The notes under the pieces are model-generated. The model made no database searches, was not told the origin of the DNA, and was given only the letters and a program-made list of their open reading frames with translations. DNA of 64,000 nt from an uncultured Eubacterium sp. (GTDB lineage Bacteria > Bacillota > Clostridia > Oscillospirales > Acutalibacteraceae). Every line of letters begins with the position of its first letter. Position 1 is the stretch's first letter. The position numbers and the translations under genes are program-made. The stretch is taken from contig CALWHV010000004.1 in NCBI GenBank assembly GCA_944380545.1, forward strand, positions 82,664-146,663. The letters are read 5' to 3'. Shown here in pieces: positions 1 to 8,755 of the stretch.

Positions 1-270
1 AGCGCCCTTCAGTGGCTTTCGCTTCTTATGGCGGGGCTCTTCGCCGCCGGCGGTCAGTTTGCCATAACCGCCGCCTATACGCGCGCCCCCAGCCGCGAGA
101 TATCGGTTTACGATTATTCGCAGATAATCTTTGCGGCAGTCGTCGGCTTCTTCGTATTCGGCGATGTTCCTGACCTGCTGTCTTTTGTGGGTTATATTAT
201 CATCATCGCAATGGCTGTTTGGATGTTCATATACAATAACAGGCATTCGCCCCTTGAAAACCGCGGATAG
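1..270 (+). CDS. EamA/DMT-family permease, C-terminal fragment
   Basis: The reading frame is open from the first base of the window, so only the last 89 residues are present and the start lies outside. The visible part consists of about three hydrophobic segments and a final helix ending in a short basic tail. The stretch AITAAYTRAP followed by a hydrophobic helix and a FGD motif is typical of the last transmembrane pairs of drug/metabolite transporter (EamA) proteins, whose substrates are usually small metabolites. The substrate cannot be inferred. No terminator separates it clearly from the nrdR promoter that follows. Confidence 0.7.
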   Translation, partial: SALQWLSLLMAGLFAAGGQFAITAAYTRAPSREISVYDYSQIIFAAVVGFFVFGDVPDLLSFVGYIIIIAMAVWMFIYNNRHSPLENRG

Positions 271-300
271 CATCTATATATAGGTGTAAAGTAAAAGCAC

Positions 301-329
301 TTGCATTTGTCTATATGTTGTGTTATAAT
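301..329 (+). promoter_or_regulatory. Sigma-A promoter for nrdR
   Basis: The -35 box TTGCAT (301-306) and the perfect -10 box TATAAT (324-329) are 17 bases apart and lie 35 bases before the nrdR start. No repeated NrdR-box pair is apparent here. Confidence 0.7.
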
Positions 330-363
330 GTTTTTCGCTAACAAATTTAAGGGGGTATTTATC

Positions 364-807
364 GTGAGATGTCCGTTTTGCGGCTGCGAGGAGAGCAAGG
401 TCATAGACTCCCGCCCCACAGATGAAAATGAAAGGATACGCCGCCGCCGCGAGTGCGTTCAGTGCGGCAAACGCTTCACAACATATGAAGTGATAGAAGA
501 TGTTCCCATTATCGTTATAAAAAAGGATAAGAGCCGCGAGGCGTTCGACAGGAATAAGATCCTCAAGGGTATGCTGCGCGCGTGTGAAAAAAGGCCCGTC
601 ACCACCGGTGAGCTTGAAACCGCAATATCGGAGATAGAGGCAACCCTTCAAAGCGCAACGGACCGCGAGGTAACCAGCGTGCGCATAGGCGAGCTTATTA
701 TGGAAAAGCTCCGTCTTATAGACGAGGTAGCCTATGTCCGCTTCGCCTCCGTATATAAGGAGTTTGATTCCGCCTCCGCTTTTATAGAGGAGATTTCAAA
801 GCTCTGA
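364..807 (+). CDS. nrdR: Transcriptional repressor NrdR
   Basis: This 147-residue protein is the ATP/dATP-sensing repressor of ribonucleotide reductase genes. The start is GTG at 364, because AAGGGGG sits 8 bases upstream and family members begin MxCPFC. The N-terminal zinc ribbon has the cysteine pairs CPFC (3-6) and CVQC (31-34), with the basic stretch RIRRRREC between them. An ATP-cone domain follows, starting near PIIVIKKDKSREAFDRNKI at about residue 49. Length matches the usual 150 or so residues. It is monocistronic, with its own promoter and a terminator directly behind it. No ribonucleotide reductase gene is in the window. Confidence 0.97.
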   Translation: MRCPFCGCEESKVIDSRPTDENERIRRRRECVQCGKRFTTYEVIEDVPIIVIKKDKSREAFDRNKILKGMLRACEKRPVTTGELETAISEIEATLQSATDREVTSVRIGELIMEKLRLIDEVAYVRFASVYKEFDSASAFIEEISKL

Positions 808-820
808 CAGCAGCATAAGC

Positions 821-853
821 AAGGCGCTGGCCCGTGTCGGCCGGCGCTTTTTA
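821..853 (+). terminator. Rho-independent terminator after nrdR
   Basis: A 12-bp stem (AAGGCGCTGGCC with GGCCGGCGCTTT, two G-U pairs) has a six-base loop and ends in a T run. Confidence 0.85.
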
Positions 854-906
854 ATATCCGCTCAATTTATGTTGGAATCAGCCTGTTCGGTCAGTTTAGG
901 AGATAT

Positions 907-1350
907 ATGAAAATCAGAGCCGTAGAAAAAAACAAAAAGCAGTATCTTGCGCTCTTGCTGCTCGCAGATGAGCAGGAGAGTATGATAGACCGCTATCTTG
1001 AGCGCGGCAGGATGTATGCCCTTGACGACGGCGGCGTAAAAGCCGTGTGCGTCGTTACGGACGAGGGAAACGGCGTTTTGGAGATTAAAAACATAGCCGT
1101 TGACGCCGAATATCAGCGCCGCGGCTTCGGCAGAGCGCTCGTGTCTTTCGTTGAAGAAAAATACCGCCGTTCGTTTCACACGCTGCGAGTCGGCACGGGC
1201 GACAGCCCCGCAACCGTGCCTTTTTACGAAAAATGCGGCTTTGAGCGCGCCTTTGTCATCAGAGATTTCTTTACGGATAATTATGACCGCCCGATATACG
1301 ACGGCGGCGTCAGGCTTAAGGATATGCTGGTGCTTGAAAAGAAAATATAG
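907..1350 (+). CDS. GNAT-family N-acetyltransferase
   Basis: This 147-residue protein has the single-domain GNAT fold. The acetyl-CoA binding motif A is visible as EYQRRGFGRALVSFV at about residues 68-82, preceded by the strand LEIKNIAVD. The motif B region is FYEKCGF near residue 106. TAGGAG lies five bases before the ATG. GNAT enzymes acetylate amines on small molecules, peptides or antibiotics; the acceptor cannot be predicted. It stands alone between the nrdR terminator and another acetyltransferase, with no shared operon structure. Confidence 0.9.
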   Translation: MKIRAVEKNKKQYLALLLLADEQESMIDRYLERGRMYALDDGGVKAVCVVTDEGNGVLEIKNIAVDAEYQRRGFGRALVSFVEEKYRRSFHTLRVGTGDSPATVPFYEKCGFERAFVIRDFFTDNYDRPIYDGGVRLKDMLVLEKKI

Positions 1351-1481
1351 CTCCAGCGCCCCTTTCCGGCGTTAGTCGCGCACTCTTTGATTACGGTAAG
1401 CTCGGCGGAAATGTTCAGTTTTCACTGTGATTTTCAATATGCAAAGCAGGTGCAAAAAATAAGAGCTTGGCGGTGAATTTG

Positions 1482-1910
1482 ATGATAAGAAAGTTTAAAA
1501 ACGGCGATTTAGCCGCCGTAATGCAGATATGGCTTGATGCAAACATAGATAGTCACAGCTTTATATCAAAGGATTATTGGAAAAATAATTTTGAACCGGT
1601 AAAGGAAATGATGCCTCACGCGCAGGTGTATGTATATGAAGACGATGCCTCAAAGCAGCTTTACGGTTTTATCGGTCTTACCGGGAATTATATTGAAGGG
1701 CTGTTCATAAGAAGCAATGTTCGGGGACTCGGATTCGGCAGGCAGCTTTTGGAATATGTTAAAAGCATCGAGCCGAATATAAAGCTGAGCGTGTATAAAA
1801 AGAATGTGCGCGCGATCCGGTTTTATAACAGAGAGGGCTTCGTTGCTGTATCGGAGAAAATTGATAATAACACAGGCGAAAAAGAGCTTCTTATGGCTTG
1901 GAACTGCTGA
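1482..1910 (+). CDS. GNAT-family N-acetyltransferase, YjaB-like
   Basis: This 142-residue protein begins MIRKFKNGDLAAVMQIWLD and carries SHSFISKDYW, GFIGL and RGLGFGRQLLEYV (motif A, about residues 86-98), a pattern I recognise from the E. coli YjaB type of acetyl-CoA-dependent acetyltransferase. The C-terminal part has RAIRFYNREGF, the usual motif B helix. The ATG at 1482 is chosen from conservation. TTG 1467 and GTG 1473 are in frame upstream, and only the weak GGCGGTG precedes 1482, so the start is uncertain. Substrate unknown. It is not closely similar to the acetyltransferase just upstream, so this is not a recent duplication. Confidence 0.88.
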   Translation: MIRKFKNGDLAAVMQIWLDANIDSHSFISKDYWKNNFEPVKEMMPHAQVYVYEDDASKQLYGFIGLTGNYIEGLFIRSNVRGLGFGRQLLEYVKSIEPNIKLSVYKKNVRAIRFYNREGFVAVSEKIDNNTGEKELLMAWNC

Positions 1911-2016
1911 ACGGCTCGGTGCTCGGTAAAAAGCCGGATATCCGCCGCCCGCAATTTGCATACAGAGTTAAACAAAGGCGGTCGTCGCCCCGTCGGCGCC
2001 GTTAATATTTAATTAC

Positions 2017-2045
2017 TTGATTTTTAAATAAAAAGAGTGTAAAAT
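2017..2045 (+). promoter_or_regulatory. Probable promoter for the DUF1648 gene
   Basis: TTGATT (2017-2022) and TAAAAT (2040-2045) have a 17-base spacer and lie 20 bases before the start codon. Confidence 0.5.
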
Positions 2046-2065
2046 AACGCAAAGGGGGTTGGAGT

Positions 2066-2419
2066 ATGAAAAACACCTTGTCTTTCAATGCGCCGCCGTG
2101 GATAGTCACGGTTTTCAGCTTTGTTCTTACGCTCGGCCTTTGCGCGGCGTTTTTCGCCTTTTTGCCCAATCTTCCGGAAACGGTGCCGGTTCATTATTCA
2201 AACGGCGTCGGGGTAGACAGATGGGGCGAGCGCTCCGAGCTTATCGGACTGCCGGTTATGGCGCTCGTGATTTCCGCCGCGGCGTTTGTGATATCCGCCG
2301 TTTGCATCAAAAAGCAGCTTTCCGGCTTCGCTTATTTTGCGAGCGGATTATCGCTGTTCGTAACGCTTGTGCTTTCCCTTGTTGCGGCGATGTTTATAAG
2401 AATCGCGCTTCAGGGCTGA
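2066..2419 (+). CDS. DUF1648 domain membrane protein
   Basis: This 117-residue protein has three predicted transmembrane helices (about residues 11-32, 53-75 and 85-113). Between the first two is the DUF1648 signature LPNLPETVPVHYSNG followed by DRWG. The domain is common in small Firmicutes integral membrane proteins, some related to the SdpI immunity protein, but the SdpI-type extension is absent here and no function can be assigned. AAAGGGGG precedes the start. The next gene, ilvD, begins 41 bases downstream with its own ribosome binding site, so the two could share a transcript. Confidence 0.8.
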   Translation: MKNTLSFNAPPWIVTVFSFVLTLGLCAAFFAFLPNLPETVPVHYSNGVGVDRWGERSELIGLPVMALVISAAAFVISAVCIKKQLSGFAYFASGLSLFVTLVLSLVAAMFIRIALQG

Positions 2420-2460
2420 TTGAATTTTTTCCGCTGACGCGGGTTTAGGAGATGTTTTAT

Positions 2461-4122
2461 ATGAGATCCGATTTGATTAAGAAAGGTCCCGGCAGGGCGT
2501 CGCACCGTTCGCTTTTAAGAGCGCTCGGCATAGACGAGCTTGAGATGAAAAGACCGTTTATAGCCGTTGTAAATTCAAAAAGCGATTATATCCCCGGCCA
2601 TATGCACCTTGATAAGATTGCAGAGCAGGTAAAGGCGGGAATAAGAAACGCCGGCGGCGTTCCGTTTGAGTTCAACACCATCGGCGTTTGCGACGGCATC
2701 GCTATGAACCATAAGGGTATGAAGTACAGCCTCTGCTCGCGCGAGCTTATCGCGGATTCCATAGAGGTAATGCTCACCGCCCATCCGCTTGACGCCGTTG
2801 TTTTTATCCCCAACTGCGACAAGATCGTTCCCGGTATGCTGCTTGCAGCGTGCCGTATGAACCTGCCCAGCATCTTTATCTCCGGCGGTCCCATGCTCCC
2901 CGGCAAAAGCACCGAAACCGATACCGGCATCGGCCTTTCGGAGATGTTTGAGTATTCCGGCAAGTATTTCGCCGGCAATATGAGCCTTGAAAATCTTGAG
3001 AGCTGCGCCTTTACGGCGTGCCCCACCTGCGGCTCGTGCAGCGGTATGTATACCGCGAATTCAATGAATTGCCTTACGGAAACCATCGGTATGTCGCTTC
3101 CCGGCTCCGGCACTATCCCGGCGGTTATGAGCGCGCGCCTGCGCCTTGCCAAGGAAACGGGCGAAAGGGTTATGGAGCTGCTTGAAAAGGATATAAAGCC
3201 AAGCGACATCATCACCGAAAAGGCGGTTGAAAACGCCATACGCACCGATATGGCCATCGGCTGCTCAACAAACACGATTCTTCACCTCACGGCTATCGCC
3301 CACGCGGCGGGCCACGATATCAGCCTTAAGGACCTTGATTCTTACGGCAGGAAAACTCCGCAGATATGCAAGCTCAACCCAGCGTCAAGCGTCTTTATCA
3401 CAGACCTTAACGAGGTTGGCGGTATGCAGGCGGTAATGAAGGAGCTTGCAAGGGGCGGCCTTATCAATACGGACGCTCTTACCGTCAGCGGCACGGTTGC
3501 AGACAGGATCGCAAAAGCCCCCGATGCGGACGGCAGCATCATCCGCACGCTTGAGGAGCCGTTTTCAAAGGACGGCGGCATTGCCGTTCTCTGGGGCAAT
3601 CTTGCCGAGGAGGGCTCCGTCGTTAAAAAGGGCGCCGTTCTGCCCGAAATGATGCAGCACAAGGGCCCTGCAAGATGCTTTGACAGCGAGGAAGAGGCGA
3701 TAGAGGCTATAAACGGCGGCAAGATAACCGCCGGCGATGTGGTCGTTATCAGATATGAAGGCCCCAAGGGCGGCCCCGGAATGAGGGAGATGCTCTCTCC
3801 CACCTCCGCAATCATCGGTATGGGGCTCGGCAGCTCCGTTGCGCTTCTTACGGACGGCCGCTTCAGCGGCGCAACAAGGGGCGCGGCGATCGGCCATGTC
3901 AGCCCGGAGGCTGCCGCGGGCGGCAATATCGCCCTTGTTGAAGACGGCGATGAGATAGAGATAGACATTCCCGCAAGAGTCCTGCGCGTCAATATTTCGG
4001 ACGAGGAGCTTGAAAAGAGAAGAGCCGCGTGGCATCCGCCCGTGCGCGAGCTCACCGGTTATATCAAAAGATACGCCCAGCATGTTACAAGCGGCGCAAA
4101 GGGCGCTGTGTTTGACGACTGA
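2461..4122 (+). CDS. ilvD: Dihydroxy-acid dehydratase
   Basis: This 553-residue cytoplasmic iron-sulfur enzyme dehydrates 2,3-dihydroxy-isovalerate and 2,3-dihydroxy-3-methylvalerate in branched-chain amino acid synthesis. Visible signatures are CDKIVPGML (cluster cysteine, around residue 120), [19 protein letters not shown] (around 192-210), GGPGMREM and TDGRFSGAT near the C-terminus. Length is normal for the IlvD/Edd family. The ATG at 2461 is preferred over 2452 because TAGGAG is nine bases upstream of it but directly abuts 2452. No other ilv or leu gene is adjacent, so the enzyme is encoded away from its pathway partners. Confidence 0.96.
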   Translation: MRSDLIKKGPGRASHRSLLRALGIDELEMKRPFIAVVNSKSDYIPGHMHLDKIAEQVKAGIRNAGGVPFEFNTIGVCDGIAMNHKGMKYSLCSRELIADSIEVMLTAHPLDAVVFIPNCDKIVPGMLLAACRMNLPSIFISGGPMLPGKSTETDTGIGLSEMFEYSGKYFAGNMSLENLESCAFTACPTCGSCSGMYTANSMNCLTETIGMSLPGSGTIPAVMSARLRLAKETGERVMELLEKDIKPSDIITEKAVENAIRTDMAIGCSTNTILHLTAIAHAAGHDISLKDLDSYGRKTPQICKLNPASSVFITDLNEVGGMQAVMKELARGGLINTDALTVSGTVADRIAKAPDADGSIIRTLEEPFSKDGGIAVLWGNLAEEGSVVKKGAVLPEMMQHKGPARCFDSEEEAIEAINGGKITAGDVVVIRYEGPKGGPGMREMLSPTSAIIGMGLGSSVALLTDGRFSGATRGAAIGHVSPEAAAGGNIALVEDGDEIEIDIPARVLRVNISDEELEKRRAAWHPPVRELTGYIKRYAQHVTSGAKGAVFDD

Positions 4123-4175
4123 TCCACACCGCGCGCCGCGTTTTGCGGCTTGATGCTTAAAAGGAAGGTGCAGCT

Positions 4176-5282
4176 ATGCAGGATGATGTTGCAATCTCCG
4201 TTCAAAATGTAACTATGTCCTTCAACCTCAACAAGGAAAAGGTTGATAACATCAAGGAATATGTTATAAAATTTCTTTCACACAAGCTTGAATACAAAAG
4301 GTTCTATGCGCTCAAAAACATCTCGTTCGATGTCAAAAAAGGCGAGCGCCTTGCCATTCTCGGCTTCAACGGCGCCGGAAAAAGCACGCTTTTAAAGGCT
4401 ATCGTCGGCGTTTATAAGCCAACCGTCGGCAAGGTGGAAAAGCAGGGCGTTATAGCTCCGCTGCTTGAGCTCGGCGCGGGGTTCGACCCCAATTATTCCG
4501 GAAAGGAAAATATCTTTCTTTACGGCGCCATACTCGGCTATTCAAGGGATTATATCAATTCAAAATATGATGAGATAGTTGAGTTTTCCGAGCTCGGCAA
4601 TTTCATCAATGTTCCGCTCAAAAACTATTCCTCGGGTATGCGCGCGCGTCTCGGCTTTTCCATCGCCACGGCGGTCGAGCCCGATGTGCTGATACTTGAC
4701 GAGGTCCTTTCGGTCGGCGACGCCAAATTCAGGGCGAAAAGCCTTAAAAAGGTGCAGTCGATGTTTGATAACGGCGTAACCGTACTTTTTGTTTCACACA
4801 GTATAGAGCAGGTCAAGGAGATCTGTGATAAGGCTATCCTGCTTGACCACGGCGAGATGCTGGCTTACGGCGATGTGGACGAGGTCTCCGAGATATACGA
4901 GCGCATGACGGAGCACGGCGGCAAAAAAAGCGAAGCGCCCGCCTCGGTTCAGAAAAGCGCTCCCGCCAAAAAGGCGGCGCCCGGAGCGATCGGCGCGCCG
5001 TACGGTTTAAAGACCTCGCCCGTAGGAAACACGCAGCTGCGCCTTGAATGGGACAGGGTGGACGGTGCAACCGTTTACAGGGTCTATACCTATTCCGGCA
5101 CGGCGGGAACAGACGATTATGAGGAAAAGCTCATCGCAAGCACGGCTAAAAACAGCTATGTGTTTAAGGAGCTTGAGCGCGGCAGGGAATATAATGTTAT
5201 GGTCGTCGCCTCAAACGGCAAAAAAAGCGCGTCCGCAAAAACCGTTATATCAATGCCGGACGAGCAGCCTCAGGAAGCGTGA
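4176..5282 (+). CDS. Polysaccharide-type ABC transporter ATPase with C-terminal fibronectin III-like domain
   Basis: The first 240 or so residues of this 368-residue protein form an ABC ATPase of the TagH/RfbB (polysaccharide export) type. It has Walker A GFNGAGKST (about 65-73), the family motif LLELGAGFDPNYSGKENI, signature YSSGMRARLGFSIA and Walker B VLILDEVLSVGD. After an Ala/Lys/Pro-rich linker (about 250-270), residues 275-360 (GAPYGLKTSPVGNTQLRLEW, YRVYTYSG, REYNVMVVASNG) read as one fibronectin type III-like beta-sandwich. TagH-type ATPases often carry C-terminal substrate-recognition domains, but those are usually of other folds. No permease gene is adjacent. SD AAGGAAGGTG precedes the start and a bidirectional terminator follows. 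Confidence 0.88.
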   Translation: MQDDVAISVQNVTMSFNLNKEKVDNIKEYVIKFLSHKLEYKRFYALKNISFDVKKGERLAILGFNGAGKSTLLKAIVGVYKPTVGKVEKQGVIAPLLELGAGFDPNYSGKENIFLYGAILGYSRDYINSKYDEIVEFSELGNFINVPLKNYSSGMRARLGFSIATAVEPDVLILDEVLSVGDAKFRAKSLKKVQSMFDNGVTVLFVSHSIEQVKEICDKAILLDHGEMLAYGDVDEVSEIYERMTEHGGKKSEAPASVQKSAPAKKAAPGAIGAPYGLKTSPVGNTQLRLEWDRVDGATVYRVYTYSGTAGTDDYEEKLIASTAKNSYVFKELERGREYNVMVVASNGKKSASAKTVISMPDEQPQEA

Positions 5283-5314
5283 TGCGCTTCGCCCGTAAAA
5301 GATAATAAAAAAAC

Positions 5315-5350
5315 AAAACGAGCAGCGGCAAAAATCCGTTGCTCGTTTTT
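5315..5350. terminator. Bidirectional terminator between the ABC ATPase gene and yebC
   Basis: AACGAGCAGCGG pairs with CCGTTGCTCGTT around a seven-base loop. T runs flank both sides, so it can serve the plus-strand ABC gene and the convergent minus-strand yebC. Confidence 0.88.
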
Positions 5351-5365
5351 ATGCTGTTTTGCGCC

Positions 5366-6109
5366 TCAGCCCTCGTATTCGTCGGCGTTTTCCCAGTTGT
5401 GCCAGATTGCCTGCACATCGTCGTTTTCTTCAAACATATCTATCATACGGCTCATCTTCATCATGTCGTCCTCATTTTCAAGGCGCGTATATGTTGAGGG
5501 CACATATGCCTCCTCGCTTGAAACAACGGCGTAGCCCTTTGCTTCAAGGTCGTCGCGTATCGCGCCCACATCGCCCGGCTCGGTGCGTATTTCAAACACA
5601 TCGGCGTCGTCCGTGATAAAATCGGTCGCGCCCGCGTCAAGAGCGTCCAGCATAAGCTGGTCCTCGTCGGTCTCTTCTTTTTCAACAAGAATAACGCCCT
5701 GCCTTGAAAACATAAACATAACGGAGCCGGAGGTGCCCATATTTCCGCCTGCCTTGTCAAAGTAGTGGCGCACCTCGGCAGCGGTCCTGTTGCGGTTGTC
5801 CGTAAGAGCTTCAACCACAACGGCAACTCCGCTCGGTCCGTAGCCCTCGTATATTATCTCTTCGTAATCCGCGCCGCCGCCCTCGCCGGACGCCTTTTTG
5901 AGCATCCTTTCAATATTGTCGTTCGGCACATTGTTTTGCTTTGCCTTTGCAATAACATCCTTAAGCCTGGTGTTCACATTCGGGTCGGGCCCGCCGTTTT
6001 TGACCGCAACGGCAAGCTCCCTGCCTATTTTTGTGAATATTTTGGCGCGCGCCGCGTCGTTTGCGCCCTTTTTTCTCTTTATCGTGCTCCATTTTGAATG
6101 GCCGCTCAT
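5366..6109 (-). CDS. yebC: YebC/PmpR-family regulatory protein
   Basis: This 247-residue protein starts MSGHSKWSTIKRKKGAND, the universal N-terminus of the YebC family, and carries MFMFSRQGVI and the acidic C-terminal half. The family includes DNA-binding transcriptional regulators, and some members relieve ribosome stalling; which applies here is not known. The start at 6109 has AAGGAG nine bases upstream, whereas an in-frame ATG 30 bases earlier has none. Standard length. It is monocistronic and convergent with the ABC ATPase gene. No ruvC neighbour is present here, although yebC and ruvC are often linked in other bacteria. Confidence 0.95.
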   Translation of the reverse strand: MSGHSKWSTIKRKKGANDAARAKIFTKIGRELAVAVKNGGPDPNVNTRLKDVIAKAKQNNVPNDNIERMLKKASGEGGGADYEEIIYEGYGPSGVAVVVEALTDNRNRTAAEVRHYFDKAGGNMGTSGSVMFMFSRQGVILVEKEETDEDQLMLDALDAGATDFITDDADVFEIRTEPGDVGAIRDDLEAKGYAVVSSEEAYVPSTYTRLENEDDMMKMSRMIDMFEENDDVQAIWHNWENADEYEG

Positions 6110-6189
6110 TAAAACATCTCCTTGTCTGAATTCAACCAAGTAATTTTAGCACATCAAGCGCCGCTTTTCAAGAGAAAGCTTGCCGCTTG

Positions 6190-7575
6190 CTAAAGCTGCG
6201 TAAAATAATGCACTCCGTTTTCAAAAAGCCCCTTGTTTGCAAACCTTGCGCATATCCCGCTGCCCCTGTGCGTTTCAAGCTTGAGCCCAACAGGCGCAAG
6301 CCCGTGCGGTATGTCCGTTCTGAAGGTAACGGTCGTGCCGCTCAAAAGCGCGTTTTTGTTGTATTTTTCAAACGGGATCTCTTTTTCGTTCCCGTTTTCG
6401 TCCCTGAACACGCACGCAAAATAATTAAATGTCAGCGGGGCGGCAAAGCCGTAGTTCGTAACTCCGAAAAACAGCTCGTGCGCCGTGGCGCAAAGCCCGC
6501 TCACCGCAAGCTGATAGCCCAGATGGTATTGCAGCGTTTCAAACACGCTCATTTCCGTCGGCTTTCCCGATTCGTCAAAAAACAGATTCGGATTCGCGTG
6601 GATGCCCAGCCTTTTACATTCGTCAAAGCAAAGCGGCTCGTCCCTCCAGCGCATCATACTGTAAAGCCTGCCCTCGTCCTCGCGGTAGTTGTGCTCAAGC
6701 GAAAAGGTGGTAAAGCGATAGGCCGCCGCCTGCGCCAGCACGGCTCTGCCGTCCAGATTGTCGCAGTGCCCTTTGCTCACCTTGTCGTCCGTATAGGCTC
6801 TGCCCCATGGCATCTCGCCGTCGTTCACCGTAAACGCCGCGTGGCTCAGCGCCGCTTGATAAGCTCTTTTTCTGTTCGCGCGCGCATACGCCCATTTGTG
6901 GCTTGCGTCGCCCGTTATGTAATCGTCGTGCAGCCCCACGCGCGCTCTGTATTCAGGCGGCGTCTTTTTAAACATCTTATAGTTTCGCACCTGGCTGTAT
7001 ATCTCGTCGGGCACAAGGCGGCACACCTCGCCTATAACATCGCCTGTGTGCCTCGGCCTGAATTTTTTATAGGAGTGCCCCTCGCCCCAGTAGCCGATGA
7101 TACCCGTCTGCATACAGTAGATAACATCCGATATCAGATTTTCGTGATCGTCAAACCACTTTTTAAGCTGCTGCAAATGCACCTTCACCGTTTCATACGG
7201 CACATCGGGCTCGCTTTCCGTTGAATAGGCAAATCTCAGCAGCAGGCGTATCCCCGCGCTTTTAAAAAGCTCAAAGAATTTTTCAAGCTGAGAAAAGGCA
7301 AGCTCGTCAAGCTGCCTGCCGGCATAGCTGCACAGATAAACATACGCCTGAAATACGGTGGGCGAGTCCGGTTCGTATTTTTTTATCAGCCTTTCGGCGC
7401 GCTCGTACGGGTCCTCGCCGCCCTTCGGGTATGCGCACGGCTTTTCGCCGAGGGTTATGTATGTTTCGCCGCGAAAGCCTCTGTTCGGGTTTTTCAGCAG
7501 CGCCGCCGCGTCCTTTTTTGTCATCGCGGGCATATCTATGTCCGGCACAGAGCCGTAAGCGTATTCCTCAGTCAT
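6190..7575 (-). CDS. DUF4874/DUF4832 domain protein
   Basis: This 461-residue protein begins with the DUF4874-type motif NPNRGFRGETY (about residues 29-39). It continues through a barrel-like section with LLRFAYS and GIIGYWGEGH (about 168-177), and ends in a beta-rich DUF4832 half (FGVTNYGFAAPLTFNYFACV and TFRTDIP). These paired domains look like a glycoside-hydrolase-type TIM barrel followed by a beta-sandwich, but no activity is established that I know of. No signal peptide is visible, so it would act in the cytoplasm. The start at 7575 is chosen by conservation; only the weak GGCGGTG precedes it. It stands alone, with no sugar transporter beside it. Confidence 0.75.
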   Translation of the reverse strand: MTEEYAYGSVPDIDMPAMTKKDAAALLKNPNRGFRGETYITLGEKPCAYPKGGEDPYERAERLIKKYEPDSPTVFQAYVYLCSYAGRQLDELAFSQLEKFFELFKSAGIRLLLRFAYSTESEPDVPYETVKVHLQQLKKWFDDHENLISDVIYCMQTGIIGYWGEGHSYKKFRPRHTGDVIGEVCRLVPDEIYSQVRNYKMFKKTPPEYRARVGLHDDYITGDASHKWAYARANRKRAYQAALSHAAFTVNDGEMPWGRAYTDDKVSKGHCDNLDGRAVLAQAAAYRFTTFSLEHNYREDEGRLYSMMRWRDEPLCFDECKRLGIHANPNLFFDESGKPTEMSVFETLQYHLGYQLAVSGLCATAHELFFGVTNYGFAAPLTFNYFACVFRDENGNEKEIPFEKYNKNALLSGTTVTFRTDIPHGLAPVGLKLETHRGSGICARFANKGLFENGVHYFTQL

Positions 7576-7660
7576 AATACACCGCCATTTCTGATTTTTT
7601 ATTAGTTTAACATAAATCGCGCCGCGCTTCAATATTCAAATTGCAAAGCTCGATTCGCTG

Positions 7661-7688
7661 TTGCAAAATCGGACCGATGTGGTATTAT
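7661..7688 (+). promoter_or_regulatory. Probable promoter for the lipoprotein hydrolase gene
   Basis: TTGCAA and TATTAT are separated by 16 bases, 36 bases upstream of the start; an overlapping TATAAT lies just downstream. Confidence 0.45.
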
Positions 7689-7723
7689 ATAATTGTAAAC
7701 ACAAATTTTAAGAGGTGCATAAT

Positions 7724-8668
7724 ATGGCTTTCAAAAGATTTATCTCGTTGCTGCTGCTTGCCGCCTGCGTTGCCGCCGTGCTTTGCGCCTGCTCGGCGGA
7801 GAAACAGACCGCGCAGCCTGAAACCTCATCCTTAACAACAACCGCGCCCGCAACGCAAAAGCGCGAGGAGATAACTCTCCCGCCGGACGGCGCGCAGAAT
7901 TACACCGTCACCGGCATTGATTGTTCAAACGGCGGTAAGGACATCTACGCGGAGCTGTATTTCCCGAAAAACGGATATAAAAATAAAACGGTCGTCCTGT
8001 CGCACAGCTATATGCTCAACTGCAAATCAATGCAGCCATATTGCGCCGTGCTTGCCAATTCCGGCTACGCCGCCGTGTGCTTTGATTTCTGCGGCGGCAG
8101 TATGAGCTCGAAAAGCGACGGCAGCTTTATGAATATGACCGTGTTTACAGAGGTTGAGGATCTTGAATGTGTTGTTGAATCCGTTCGTCAAAACGAGCTG
8201 ACCTCAGGCTCCGATATAGTGCTTCTCGGCACCAGCCAGGGCGGGCTTGTCAGCGCGCTCGCCGCAGAAGAGCTGAAGTCCTCCGTTTCGGCGCTCATTT
8301 TGATGTATCCGGCGTTCAATATCCCCCAAACGGTAAAGGAATTTTCGGAAAGCTCCTCCGGCAGCGTCTTTTCCTCCTTCGGCTTTTCAACGGATTCCTT
8401 TGCCGGCGAATACATATCCTCGCTTGACGGCTACGACCCCTACGAGCATATCGGCTCGTTCGCAGGGCCCGTCCTCATACTCCACGGCACGGCGGACACC
8501 GTTGTGCCGATAGAGTATTCCCAAAGAGCGGCCGAGCTGTATAAAAACGCGCGCCTTGAAAAAATCAGCGGCGCAAGCCACGGCTTCAATTCTGAAAACT
8601 ATTCGCTCGTTGATTACGACAAAACCGTCGATAAGCACATCCTTGAATTTCTTGCATCGCTCGGCTGA
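7724..8668 (+). CDS. Alpha/beta hydrolase, predicted lipoprotein
   Basis: This 314-residue protein has a short basic N-terminus, a hydrophobic core and the lipobox-like VLCAC, giving a predicted lipid-anchored Cys at about residue 25. A Ser/Thr-rich linker and an alpha/beta hydrolase domain follow. The nucleophile elbow is GTSQGG (around residue 170), the acid HGTADTVVP (around 257) and the catalytic His GASHGF (around 286), so the triad is complete. It resembles dienelactone-hydrolase or acyl-esterase type enzymes; the substrate is unknown. AAGAGGTG precedes the ATG at 7724; a GTG at 7715 overlaps that SD and is rejected. Confidence 0.85.
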   Translation: MAFKRFISLLLLAACVAAVLCACSAEKQTAQPETSSLTTTAPATQKREEITLPPDGAQNYTVTGIDCSNGGKDIYAELYFPKNGYKNKTVVLSHSYMLNCKSMQPYCAVLANSGYAAVCFDFCGGSMSSKSDGSFMNMTVFTEVEDLECVVESVRQNELTSGSDIVLLGTSQGGLVSALAAEELKSSVSALILMYPAFNIPQTVKEFSESSSGSVFSSFGFSTDSFAGEYISSLDGYDPYEHIGSFAGPVLILHGTADTVVPIEYSQRAAELYKNARLEKISGASHGFNSENYSLVDYDKTVDKHILEFLASLG

Positions 8669-8710
8669 GGGGGATCGAGCAGCCTTTCATTCTTTGACGA
8701 AAAATAGAAA

Positions 8711-8746
8711 AACCGTGCGGGGCGAAGTCCCGCACGGCGCTTTTCT
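8711..8746. terminator. Bidirectional terminator
   Basis: CCGTGCGGG pairs with CCCGCACGG around a short GCGAAGT loop, with an A run on the left and a T run on the right. It lies between the plus-strand hydrolase and the convergent minus-strand cation transporter. Confidence 0.85.
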
Positions 8747-8755
8747 ATGAGCAGC

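Noticed and set aside
4136..4152. GC hairpin after ilvD as a terminator
   Set aside because: The stem is only about five base pairs and has no T run.
6187..7224. 345-residue plus-strand frame over the DUF4874/DUF4832 gene
   Set aside because: Arg/Val/His-rich shadow of the minus-strand gene without start signals.
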